Positions 7,134 through 15,227 of a stretch of 37,128 bases of DNA are shown one piece after another (position 1 is the first letter of the stretch; every line of letters starts with the position of its first letter). The DNA comes from Actinacidiphila cocklensis. GTDB taxonomy: Bacteria > Actinomycetota > Actinomycetes > Streptomycetales > Streptomycetaceae. The notes under the pieces are model-generated. The model searched no databases. It had not been told where the DNA came from and worked only from the letters and a program-made list of their open reading frames with translations. Made by a program: the position numbers and the translations under genes. The stretch is from assembly GCF_907177275.1 (NCBI RefSeq), contig NZ_CAJSLV010000098.1, positions 1-37,128 of the forward strand, in the 5' to 3' direction.

Positions 7134-8693
7134 TCAGGAGCAGCCGACCTGGTCGCCGGTGAGCGCGCCCTCCCGCGGCTGCGCCCCGGGGTCGGGCAGC
7201 GGCGCGGTGACCGGCTTGACCCTGGCCAGGGCGAAGTCCGGGCCGAGCGTGACCCGCATCAGCGAGCCTTGCTTCGGCGCGGGCACCAGTTGTGCCCCCG
7301 GCAGTGCGACGGCCAGCGCCTTGGCCGAGGTGTCCCAGCGCGGGTCGTAGCGGATGACGGTGTGCGGCACATGCCGGGCGGTCGTGGTCGGTGTGCCGGT
7401 GGTGGCGAAGCCGGTGGCGCGCAGCGCCTGCTGGGTGCTCGCGGCCAGCCCGCCGACGGTGGTGCCGTTCTCGACCCGGACCCGGATCCTGGCGGGGTCC
7501 ACCGCGACCGGCACGCCCGCAGGGGTGCTGCCGGCGCTCGGGGTCGGGCGCGGTGCGGTGAGCGGCTTGTCGGCGCGGACGGCCGCCCAGAGCCGGCCGG
7601 CCTTGAGCGCGTCCCACTTCACGGTGGAGCCGACGCCGTGGACGTTCAGGCTGGTGCTGCTCAGCGGCACCGAGGTGTACTCCGACGAGCCGGGCGAGAA
7701 GCCCTTCATGGCGCGGGCCAGTGTGATCATGTCGGCGCTGTCGAGGCCCTGGTCGGCGCGGACCGAGCCGAGCACGGTGGAGACGACCTTGCGCAGCCGC
7801 AGCGGGTCGCCGAGCGTGCCGCTGCTGGTGATCTTGTGGATGACCTGGGCGAGGAAGCGCTGCTGGCGCTGCATCCGCCCCAGGTCGGCGGCCGGGTCCA
7901 GATGCCGGGAGCGTACGTACTGCAGGGCCTGGCCGCCGTTCAGGTTCGTGGTGCCCACCGGGAGGTCCAGGCCGGTGAAGGAGTCCTTGAGCGGGCGCGA
8001 GGTGCAGACCGGGACACCGCCGATGACGTCGACGGTCTTCATGAAGCTGGTGAAGTCGACCTCCAGGTAGTGGTCGACGTGGACGCCGGTCAGCTGCTCG
8101 ACGGTCCGCACGGTGAGCTTGGGGCCGCCCTGGGAGTAGGCCTGGTTGAGCTTGGCTGGGCGGGTGGCGGCGGCGGGCTTCGCGGGGGGCTCGGCCGCGC
8201 CCTTGCCGTCGGCTTTCGAGGGGGGTTTCGCGGGGGGTTTCGCCCCGGCCTTGGCGGCGGGCTTCGCCGTCCTTGCCGGCAGCAGGACGTACGTGTCGCG
8301 CGGGATGCTGACCACGCTGGCCCGGGAGCGGTCCTGCGACAGGTGCACCAGCATGATCGTGTCCGTGCAGTGGCAGGGCGCTCCGCCCAGGTGGTAGAGC
8401 TTCTTCTCGTTCGGGGTCAGGTTGTCCCGCCCGTCGGTCCCGACCAGCAGGAAGTTCGTGCCCTTGCTGCCGTCGGGGCGGCCCTGCATCCCGCCGAAGG
8501 CGTCCACCCGGCCGATCGCCCCGTCCACGCCCGTCACCACCGCATGGCCGATGCCGCTCGCGGTGATCACCATCAGCGCGACCCCGCCGACGATCCGGGT
8601 GCTCCGCCGGATCGGCGGCCGGCGACCCGGCACCGGCCTCCGCCGTGCCGGGGGGCGTGGCGGGCTGGCTGGACGTCGGCGGGTCGGCGGCAA
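7134..8693 (-). CDS. LCP family cell-wall ligase with LytR_C domain, paralogue 3
   Basis: A 519-residue LCP enzyme: basic Pro/Arg-rich cytoplasmic tail (1-32), membrane helix (33-52), LCP domain, and C-terminal LytR_C domain (about 400-485, starting RIRVRVENGTTVGGLA). Motifs: GTDGR (85-89), CTDTIMLVHL, SIPRD (129-133), KLNQAYSQGG, VDHYLEVDF, YVRSRH and DLGRM. A Lys/Pro/Ala-rich insert (about 142-181) lies between SIPRD and KLNQAY, unlike the other copies. The proposed TTG start at 8693 has GGAGGG 8 bases upstream. However, the first ~30 codons are poor in G/C at third positions, whereas an overlapping frame (from TTG 8716) has the expected codon bias, so a frameshift near 8600 is possible. 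The exact N terminus is therefore uncertain. Confidence 0.85.
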   Translation of the reverse strand: MPPTRRRPASPPRPPARRRPVPGRRPPIRRSTRIVGGVALMVITASGIGHAVVTGVDGAIGRVDAFGGMQGRPDGSKGTNFLLVGTDGRDNLTPNEKKLYHLGGAPCHCTDTIMLVHLSQDRSRASVVSIPRDTYVLLPARTAKPAAKAGAKPPAKPPSKADGKGAAEPPAKPAAATRPAKLNQAYSQGGPKLTVRTVEQLTGVHVDHYLEVDFTSFMKTVDVIGGVPVCTSRPLKDSFTGLDLPVGTTNLNGGQALQYVRSRHLDPAADLGRMQRQQRFLAQVIHKITSSGTLGDPLRLRKVVSTVLGSVRADQGLDSADMITLARAMKGFSPGSSEYTSVPLSSTSLNVHGVGSTVKWDALKAGRLWAAVRADKPLTAPRPTPSAGSTPAGVPVAVDPARIRVRVENGTTVGGLAASTQQALRATGFATTGTPTTTARHVPHTVIRYDPRWDTSAKALAVALPGAQLVPAPKQGSLMRVTLGPDFALARVKPVTAPLPDPGAQPREGALTGDQVGCS

Positions 8694-8796
8694 CAGGATT
8701 CCCTCCGCGGTGGGACAAGGCGGGCAGACCCGTTCAGGCTAGGGACAAATAGGACTGTCAGTCTTGCCCCCACGCGCTGGTGTCCCCCATTGGCGG

Positions 8797-8802
8797 TAAC
8801 GT
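8797..8802 (+). promoter_or_regulatory. candidate -10 box of leaderless glycosyltransferase gene
   Basis: TAACGT ends 8 bases before the ATG at 8811. The intervening bases contain no purine-rich ribosome-binding site. Confidence 0.5.
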
Positions 8803-8810
8803 TTCCCGCA

Positions 8811-9857
8811 ATGAACGCCGCCAATGACCCCGCGCTCCCGGCCGTCTCCGTGATCATGCCGGTGCTCAACGAGGAGCGCCATCTGCGCAACTCCGTCCGG
8901 CACATCCTGGAACAGGACTATCCGGGCGAGCTGGAAGTCGTCATCGCACTCGGTCCCTCCAAGGACCGCACCGACGCGATCGCGGCCGAGCTGGTCGCCG
9001 AGGACCCCCGGGTCCACACGGTGCCCAACCCCACCGGGCGCACGCCCGCGGCGCTGAACGCCGCGATCAAGGCCTCCCGCCACCCCGTCGTGGTGCGCGT
9101 CGACGGCCACGGCATGCTCTCGCCGAACTACATCGCCACGGCCGTGCGCCTGCTGGACGAGACCGGTGCGGCGAACGTCGGCGGCATCATGCACGCCGAG
9201 GGTGAGAACGCCTGGGAGGAAGCGGTCGCCGCGGCCATGACCGCGAAGATCGGCGTCGGCAACGCGGCCTTCCACACCGGTGGCTCCGCGGCCCCCGCCG
9301 ACACCGTGTATCTCGGCGTCTTCCGCCGCGAGGTCCTGGAGCAGCAGGGCGGCTACAACGTGGAATTCATCCGCGCCCAGGACTGGGAGCTGAACTACCG
9401 CATCCGCGAGGCCGGCCACCTCATCTGGTTCTCGCCCGACCTGCGGGTCTCCTACCGCCCGCGGCCGAGCGTGCGCGCCCTTGCCAAGCAGTACAAGGAC
9501 TACGGCCGGTGGCGCCGGGTGGTGACCCGCTACCACCGCGGCTCGGTCAACCTGCGGTACCTGGCGGCGCCCGGCGCCGTGCTGGCCAATGCGGCGGGCA
9601 TCGTCGTCGGCGCTGTGCTGACGCCGTGGGCGCTGCTGGTGCCCGCGGCCTACCTCGCCGCCATCACCGTCGGCTCGCTCCCCGCGGGCCGCGGCCTGGG
9701 CGCCGGCGCCCGGCTGCGCATACCGCTGGCGCTGGCCACCATGCACATGTGCTGGGGCTACGGCTTCCTGACCAGCCCGCGCTCGCTGGCGCGCACGGTC
9801 ATCGCCAGCCGCCGGCCGGCGGTCACGGCCCCGCAGTCGGCTTCCGCCGACGTGTGA
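8811..9857 (+). CDS. family 2 glycosyltransferase (ExoA-like)
   Basis: A 348-residue inverting GT2 enzyme that transfers a sugar from an NDP-sugar to a growing, probably lipid-linked, glycan at the inner face of the membrane. The GT-A fold starts at VSVIMPVLNEERHL (12-25). Asp98 in VRVDGHG is the DXD-equivalent. The acceptor-side acidic motif is QDWE (190-193), followed by a KQYKDYGRWRR loop (226-236). The C-terminal part is hydrophobic, with two or three membrane segments from about 250 to 320. Similar to ExoA-type exopolysaccharide glucosyltransferases. The flanking LCP genes suggest its product is a wall polymer. The ATG at 8811 fits the first beta-strand and a leaderless promoter. Confidence 0.9.
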   Translation: MNAANDPALPAVSVIMPVLNEERHLRNSVRHILEQDYPGELEVVIALGPSKDRTDAIAAELVAEDPRVHTVPNPTGRTPAALNAAIKASRHPVVVRVDGHGMLSPNYIATAVRLLDETGAANVGGIMHAEGENAWEEAVAAAMTAKIGVGNAAFHTGGSAAPADTVYLGVFRREVLEQQGGYNVEFIRAQDWELNYRIREAGHLIWFSPDLRVSYRPRPSVRALAKQYKDYGRWRRVVTRYHRGSVNLRYLAAPGAVLANAAGIVVGAVLTPWALLVPAAYLAAITVGSLPAGRGLGAGARLRIPLALATMHMCWGYGFLTSPRSLARTVIASRRPAVTAPQSASADV

Positions 9858-9863
9858 CAGCAG

Positions 9864-9905
9864 GCGAAAGGGGTCCGCCGGGATTTCCCGGCGGACCCCT
9901 TTCGC
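9864..9905. terminator. strong bidirectional terminator
   Basis: A perfect 19-bp stem (9864-9882 with 9887-9905) closes an ATTT loop, between the glycosyltransferase and the converging LCP gene. Each arm's base is A/T-rich (GCGAAAGGGG), giving T-rich ends in both directions. Confidence 0.92.
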
Positions 9906-9923
9906 GTACGTCCCGCGGTCCGG

Positions 9924-11723
9924 TCAGCCCGCCCAGCGGTAGATCGGCTGGATGGGCATGCAGCCCGTGGTGTCGGCGCCGTTGAGGCTGTCGGCGCTCT
10001 TGGGCACACCGCCCTGCTTGGGCAGCGTCGTGCTGTAGTCGGTGCCTTCCCTCCAGTCCGCGCCGACCGTCAGGGTGACGGCCTTCGCGGTGGCGGACGG
10101 CTTCACGTTGCTGACCGGGATCTTCAGCGCCTTGGCCACCGAGGTCGCGTCGGACTTGCCCTGCTCGCCGGAGGCCGCCGGATAGACCACGGTGGTGCCC
10201 GGGCTGGGCGCAGCGGTCTGGTCCGGCTCGGCCTTGGTGAAGCCCGCGGTCTTCAGCGCCGTCGCGATGGCCGCGGCACGGTGCCCCACGGCCGCCTTGT
10301 CGGACGTCCCCGCTGTGCCGTTGACCACGGTGACCGGGATCGTCGCGGGGGCCGCGGCGGGCGGACCCGAGGGAGCGCTCGGCTTGGGTGACGCGCTCGC
10401 CGTGCCCGTGGGCTTCGCCTTGCCGTTCGCGTCCATCGCCACGTCGTTGCGCAGCAGCGACCACACCGTGTCGGCGTCGGCGGCCGGTATGTAGTGCGCG
10501 TTCTTGTCCTGCGGGTCCGCGTCGTGCGGCATGGTGAGCATCGTCATCCGGGACGGCGAGACGCTCTTCAGCTCCATGCCGAGGTCGTAGAGCTTCTTCG
10601 GGGTGCCGATCTCCGAGGAGACCTCGAAGGCGCCCATCGCCGTGGTGGCGATCTTGTTCAGCCGCGAGGGGTTGGTGAACAGGTTCTGGCTGCGCAGGGT
10701 GCGGATCAGCGAGCTCATGTACATGTGCTGGGCCTTCGCGCGGCCCGAGTCGTCGCCGAACGCGTCGCGGGTGCGCAGCCACTGCAGCGCCTGCTTGCCC
10801 TTGATGACGCTCTTGCCCCTGGGGAGCTTCAGCCCGGACCCGCCGTGCTTGATGTACTTGGTCGGGCGGTCCCAGACGCTGTGCTCGACGCACACCTGCA
10901 CGCCGCCCAGCACGTCCGCCATCTTCACCACGCCGGAGAAGTCGATCATCAGCCAGTGGTCGATGTAGACGTTCGTCAGGTTCTGCACGGTCGCCAGCGT
11001 GCAGCCCGGGCCGCCGCGGCCCAGCGACGCGTTGATGATCGTGTTGACCTTGGGGTAGACGTGGTGGGTCTTCGGGTCCTCGCACTCGGGAATGTCCACC
11101 CGGGTGTCGCGCGGGATGCTGACCACCGACATGTTGCTGCGGTCCGCCGACAGGTGGGCGATCATGATCACGTCGGCCCGGGCTCCCGCGCTGTCGGCGG
11201 CGCCGCCGAGTTTCTGGTCGTCCGCACTGATCCGGCTGTCCGAGCCGAGGATCATGATGTTCATTGCCGAGGTGCCGTTGGCGTTGGCCTTCGGCTTGGC
11301 GACGGTCGTCTTGCCGCTGACCCGCTCCCCCTTGCGGATCTTCCCGGCCAGGTACTCGTAGTAGCCGTACGCCGCCCCCGCCGTGCCCAGCACGCCGACC
11401 GCGGCCACGATCGCCACCCAGCGCAGCACCTTGCGCTTGCGGCTGCGCGGCCGCCGCCGGCCACCCCTGCGGTGCCCGCCGCCGTGCCCCGGCGCGCGGT
11501 CCGGGGTGCTGTCGTCGGCGCCGCCCGCGCCTGGTCCGCCGGGTATCGGATCGGGTCCGTCGCCGCCGCCGTGGGGGCTTCTCGGCCCGGGGATCCGACC
11601 CCCGCCGTAGCCCGTCTCCGGGGCGTACGCGCGTGCGTCGTCCCGGTAGAGCCCGTCGTTCCAGCCGAGGTCGCCATGGTTCGACGCGGCATCCTGGCCG
11701 CCCCCCATTGACCCGTCCCGCAT
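9924..11723 (-). CDS. LCP family cell-wall ligase with LytR_C domain, paralogue 4
   Basis: A 599-residue LCP enzyme with the longest N-terminal tail here: residues 1-100 are Gly/Asp-rich and end in a strongly basic run (RRGGRRRPRSRKRK). The membrane helix is about 101-122. Motifs: GSDSR (160-164), ARADVIMIAHL, SIPRD (202-206), KVNTIINASLGRGG, IDHWLMIDF, GGVQVCVE and LRTRD (316-320). The acidic stretch normally reading D-L-D/G-R is FGDDSGRAKAQ here. A LytR_C domain covers about 468-565 (IPVTVVNGTAG), after a Thr/Pro/Ala linker. ATG 11723 is preceded by GGGGGAGGG at ideal spacing. It is last in the series of four LCP genes, 125 bases after paralogue 5. Confidence 0.9.
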   Translation of the reverse strand: MRDGSMGGGQDAASNHGDLGWNDGLYRDDARAYAPETGYGGGRIPGPRSPHGGGDGPDPIPGGPGAGGADDSTPDRAPGHGGGHRRGGRRRPRSRKRKVLRWVAIVAAVGVLGTAGAAYGYYEYLAGKIRKGERVSGKTTVAKPKANANGTSAMNIMILGSDSRISADDQKLGGAADSAGARADVIMIAHLSADRSNMSVVSIPRDTRVDIPECEDPKTHHVYPKVNTIINASLGRGGPGCTLATVQNLTNVYIDHWLMIDFSGVVKMADVLGGVQVCVEHSVWDRPTKYIKHGGSGLKLPRGKSVIKGKQALQWLRTRDAFGDDSGRAKAQHMYMSSLIRTLRSQNLFTNPSRLNKIATTAMGAFEVSSEIGTPKKLYDLGMELKSVSPSRMTMLTMPHDADPQDKNAHYIPAADADTVWSLLRNDVAMDANGKAKPTGTASASPKPSAPSGPPAAAPATIPVTVVNGTAGTSDKAAVGHRAAAIATALKTAGFTKAEPDQTAAPSPGTTVVYPAASGEQGKSDATSVAKALKIPVSNVKPSATAKAVTLTVGADWREGTDYSTTLPKQGGVPKSADSLNGADTTGCMPIQPIYRWAG

Positions 11724-11848
11724 CAAGAACCCTCCCCCTGTTCCGGCCGAATCTCGGTCGTCCTCCTGACAGACGGCCGTCGGCCCCGCGGAGTTGCATT
11801 GCGCGGCCTCGACTTAACACGATTCGGATCACCGGGAGGTTTCGTGAA

Positions 11849-13558
11849 TCAGCTCACGCAGGACGAATTGTCCGCCTCCGTCCTGTCCAGATCGGTGGGA
11901 GCCGACTCGGGGTCGGGGACCGGGACGCCGGCCCGGGTGAAGTCCGCGCCGAGGGTGAGGGCCATGTCCGCACCGCCGGCGGCGCCGTCGGCTTCGGCCG
12001 ACGGCCGCAGAGCGGACCCCGGCAGGCCGAGCATCGCGGCCAGCGCACGGGCCTGGTCGGCCTGCCCGGGGCTGTACGCCAGAGTGGTCCGCGCGGCCGG
12101 GGCGGGGGCGTTGCCGCCGTTGGCGGGGCCGCCGACGCCCTGGGTCCCGCGCAGCCAGTCCACCGTGCCGCGGGCGGCGCCCAGGATGCCGCTGCCGTTG
12201 TAGACGCGTACCCGCACGTCCGCGGGCGCTGCTTTCGGGCCGCGCAGCAGGGCGTCGCTCTTCGGCCGCTTCCTGTGGCCGCCGAGCGGGACGTCGTCCT
12301 TGATCATGTTGAACAGCCGCTGCGCCCTGACCTGGTCGACCACGACGGTGGCGTGGACCTTCTCATGGGGGTTGTCGACCACCGGCAGCGTGGTGAAGGT
12401 GATGTGCTTGGCGTCGACCTTGCTCAGGCCCTTCGCCAGGCTGGTCAGCTTCGAGACGCTGCCGATCGCGCTGTCCACCGTGAGCGCTTTGGTCGCGGTG
12501 TTCGCCAGTGAGAAGAGCTTCCCCGGGTTGGTCAGGGTGCCGCTCGACGTGATCTTGCGGATCATCGCGCCCAGGAACCGCTGCTGCAGTTTGATCCGGT
12601 CCAGGTCGCTCTGGTTGCGCAGCGCGTGGCGGGTCCTGACGAACTCCAGCGCCTGCTCGCCCTCGATCCGGTGCGGTCCCGCCGGCAGGTCGAGGTGCGA
12701 CTTGGGGTCGACCAGCGGTCTGTCCAGGCACACGTCGACGCCGCCGACCGCCGTCGACAGCGCCTTGACCGCCTCGAAGTCCACCATCATGAAGTGGTCC
12801 ACGGGAATGCCGGTCAGTGCGGTGACGGCCCGCATCGTGCAGCCGGGGTCACGCCCGCCGACACCCAGGCTCTCGTTGAACTTCGGCGTGGTCAGCCCTG
12901 CCGGGATGCCGGGGATCGTCGTCGTGGTGCCGTCCTTCTGCCGGGTCGGGCAGTCGGGGATGCCCGTGACGATGTCCCGCGGGATGCTCATCGCCGTGGC
13001 ATTGCTGCGGTCGGCCGACACGTGGAAGAGGATCGTGGTGTCGGCGTGCCCGACGTTGTCCGCGTCGCCGTACCTGCCGCCCAGGCCCTGCCGGCTGTCG
13101 GTGCCGATGACCAGCAGGTTGAGCGGACCGTCGCCGATGACGTCCTTGCTGCCCGCGTCGCCGACGTCCACGGTGGTGAGGTTGCCGTTGAAGTGCTCGT
13201 ACACCAGGTAGCCGCCGACGCCGACCGTCACCAGGACCAGGCCCATCGAGCCCGCAGTCCACAGCAGCGCCCTCCTGCGCCGGGCCGACCCCTTGCCCGG
13301 CGTCCTGCCCGTCCTGACCGGCCGGCTCCCGCGGCGGCCCGGAGGTACGGACGGGCCGCCGCCTCGGCGGCGGTACCTGGGCGGCGGCACGGCCGCGGGT
13401 GCGGCGGGTGCTGCGGGTGCGCGGCCGGCCTGCCGGGGCAGGCCGGCGGTCTGCGCCTTGTCCTGCGCAGGTTCCTTCCGTAGCCGGTAGCTGCCGGTGG
13501 CCGGGTCTATGACCCACTGGTCCGCCGGATCGATGTCGTCTCGGCCTTGCGTGTCCAC
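11849..13558 (-). CDS. LCP family cell-wall ligase with LytR_C domain, paralogue 5
   Basis: A 569-residue LCP enzyme. The N-terminal cytoplasmic segment opens with DPADQWVIDPATGSYRLR (10-27), shared with paralogue 6. A Pro/Arg-rich stretch, a membrane helix (98-120) and the LCP domain follow. Motifs: GTDSR (152-156), HADTTILFHV, SIPRD (191-195), KFNESLGVGG, VDHFMMVDF, GGVDVCLD (272-279), FVRTRH (306-311) and DLDR (318-321). LytR_C lies at about 440-545 (VRVRVYNGSGILG). All catalytic positions are intact. The start is GTG 13558 with GAGG/GAGGG upstream. The 233-base gap behind paralogue 6 is comparatively A/T-rich and could hold its own promoter. Confidence 0.92.
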   Translation of the reverse strand: MDTQGRDDIDPADQWVIDPATGSYRLRKEPAQDKAQTAGLPRQAGRAPAAPAAPAAVPPPRYRRRGGGPSVPPGRRGSRPVRTGRTPGKGSARRRRALLWTAGSMGLVLVTVGVGGYLVYEHFNGNLTTVDVGDAGSKDVIGDGPLNLLVIGTDSRQGLGGRYGDADNVGHADTTILFHVSADRSNATAMSIPRDIVTGIPDCPTRQKDGTTTTIPGIPAGLTTPKFNESLGVGGRDPGCTMRAVTALTGIPVDHFMMVDFEAVKALSTAVGGVDVCLDRPLVDPKSHLDLPAGPHRIEGEQALEFVRTRHALRNQSDLDRIKLQQRFLGAMIRKITSSGTLTNPGKLFSLANTATKALTVDSAIGSVSKLTSLAKGLSKVDAKHITFTTLPVVDNPHEKVHATVVVDQVRAQRLFNMIKDDVPLGGHRKRPKSDALLRGPKAAPADVRVRVYNGSGILGAARGTVDWLRGTQGVGGPANGGNAPAPAARTTLAYSPGQADQARALAAMLGLPGSALRPSAEADGAAGGADMALTLGADFTRAGVPVPDPESAPTDLDRTEADNSSCVS

Positions 13559-13791
13559 GGTCCCTCGGCCTCCGTCTGGTAACCGCCGAGTCGCTTACAG
13601 TAGTCGCCCGGCGAGGCGCCGAAGTGCGAACCTGTGGATTTCATCCGCTCATGCGCGGACAAAAGGCCCTAATTCATACCGGAATTGGTGTGGTTTTTCA
13701 GCAGGTTTTCACCGTGCTTTGCCACGATGCCCGGTTCCGCGGCCGCCAACGCGGGCGTATGCCGTGGCAGTCGGCAGTCGGCAGTCGCCAG
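13559..13791. other. intergenic spacer between LCP paralogues 6 and 5, with 7-bp tandem repeat
   Basis: A less G/C-rich spacer than its surroundings, notably 13650-13720 (TTTCATCC, TTTTTCAG and GGTTTTCACC runs). It probably contains the promoter of paralogue 5, but I could not pick a convincing -35/-10 pair. Its left end (in window order the right end) holds the tandem GGCAGTC repeat described separately. No open frame looks genuine. Confidence 0.5.
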
Positions 13792-13793
13792 TC
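13766..13793. repeat. 7-bp tandem repeat, four units
   Basis: GGCAGTC at 13766, 13773 and 13780 (exact), then GCCAGTC at 13787 with one mismatch. The last unit overlaps the stop codon of paralogue 6 (13792-13794). Confidence 0.85.
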
Positions 13794-15177
13794 AGCAGCG
13801 GACGCCCGACGCGGGCGTCAGCGTCACGCCCTTGGGCGGCGCCGTCGGCGGCCCGACCGGGACACCCGGTGCGGTGAAGTCCGCGCCCAGCGTCAGCGTC
13901 ATGTTCGCCCGGGGCGCCGCGTCCTTGGTGCCGGGGATCAGCGCGGACGCGGGCAGTCCCATCATCGCGGCCAGCGAGCGGGCCTGGTCGGCTTGGTTCG
14001 GCGCGTACTGCAGCGTGGTCTTCCGCGCCTTCGCATGGGCGTCGCCGCCGTTGGTCGAGCGGTTGACGCCCTTGCTGTTCTGCAGCCAGCTCAGCACGTC
14101 CTGCGAGGCGCCGAAGACGCCGGTGCCGTTGTAGATCTCGACCCGGGTGTTGTGCGGTGTCGCCTTCGGGCCGACCAGTCTCGGATCGACCGCCGGCGGG
14201 TGGTCGGGGGACAACGAGACGTCGTTCGCCAACAGGGCGTAGAGCTGTGAGGCCTTCTGCGGGTCCGCCGCCTGCGGTGCGGCTCCGTCCTGCAGCGGGA
14301 TCGTCACGAAGGTGACGTGCTCCGGATCGGCCGCGCCCATGGCGTCGGCGAGCGTGCCCAGCGCCTTGGCGCTGCCGAGCGGGGTGTCCGTGGTGAGCGC
14401 GGCCGGCGCGGTACGCGCCAGCGCCGTCAGCGTCCGCGGGTCGGCCACCGTACGGTCCACGCACAGGTCCGCCGCCTGGACCCCGCTCGAAGCGGCCTTC
14501 GCCGCTGCGTAGTCGACCAGCACGACGTGGTCCACCGGCAGTCCCGTCACCTGCTCGGCCACCCGCAGCGCGCAGCCCGGGCCGCGGCCGGTCAGTGCGG
14601 CGGAGAAGGGCTGCTGCTTCGCGCCCTTGACGGTGCCGCCGCCGGCCGGGCAGTCCGGGATGTCCGTCGCCAGTACCGGCGGAATACCCAGCGCCGTCAC
14701 ATTGCCGCGGTCCGCGGCAATGTGCAGCAGAACAGCGGTGTCGGTGGGCCTGCTGCTGAGCATCAGGACGTTCATCGCACCGGAGTGGACGGCGTCCTTG
14801 CTGCCGGCGGCACCGATGTCCACGGTATGGATCGCAGGCCCGCCGCCCTGCCGCAGCACCGCGATCCCCGCGACCGCACCGGCGACCAGCACGGCACACG
14901 TGGCGCCGACTCCCCACACCAGGGCGGACGGCCGGCGCGGCTTGGCCTTGCGGCGGCGCGACCCCGCGGCAGGGGCGGCGGCCCGCCGCCCACCGTGCCC
15001 CGTACGGGCGGCCGGAGTGCGTACGGGAACCGCCCGTACGGGTGCGGGCCGTACGGGCTCGGGAGCTACCGGCACCGGCTCCGAGGGCGCGTCAAGGCGC
15101 AGCTCGTACAGGCCTGTTGCCGGGTCGAGCACCCACTGGTCAGCCGGGTCGACGTACCCGGACTCCTCCGTGTCCAC
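13792..15177 (-). CDS. degenerate LCP family protein (catalytic residues lost), LytR_C domain kept, paralogue 6
   Basis: A 461-residue tandem duplicate of paralogue 5. It shares the N-terminal DPADQWVLDPATGLYELR (10-27), a membrane helix (85-107), VDIGAAGSKDAV, VDHVVLVDY (215-223) and a complete LytR_C domain (343-437). The LCP core is eroded. The GTDSR loop is deleted, leaving SSRPTDTAVLLH (141-152); SIPRD has become GIPPV (164-168), removing both catalytic Arg and Asp; KFNESLGVGG is now PFSAALTGRG. About 70 residues that contain FVRTRH and DLDR in paralogue 5 are missing. The frame is intact over its whole length with normal codon bias, so it looks like an expressed, selected pseudoenzyme, not a decaying pseudogene. 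GTG 15177 has GGAGGA 11 bases upstream. A regulatory or scaffolding role is inference. Confidence 0.88.
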   Translation of the reverse strand: MDTEESGYVDPADQWVLDPATGLYELRLDAPSEPVPVAPEPVRPAPVRAVPVRTPAARTGHGGRRAAAPAAGSRRRKAKPRRPSALVWGVGATCAVLVAGAVAGIAVLRQGGGPAIHTVDIGAAGSKDAVHSGAMNVLMLSSRPTDTAVLLHIAADRGNVTALGIPPVLATDIPDCPAGGGTVKGAKQQPFSAALTGRGPGCALRVAEQVTGLPVDHVVLVDYAAAKAASSGVQAADLCVDRTVADPRTLTALARTAPAALTTDTPLGSAKALGTLADAMGAADPEHVTFVTIPLQDGAAPQAADPQKASQLYALLANDVSLSPDHPPAVDPRLVGPKATPHNTRVEIYNGTGVFGASQDVLSWLQNSKGVNRSTNGGDAHAKARKTTLQYAPNQADQARSLAAMMGLPASALIPGTKDAAPRANMTLTLGADFTAPGVPVGPPTAPPKGVTLTPASGVRC

Positions 15178-15227
15178 GGTCGATCGGGTCCTCCATCCAC
15201 GGCCGGCCGAGGGCTCACCTTAGTTCA

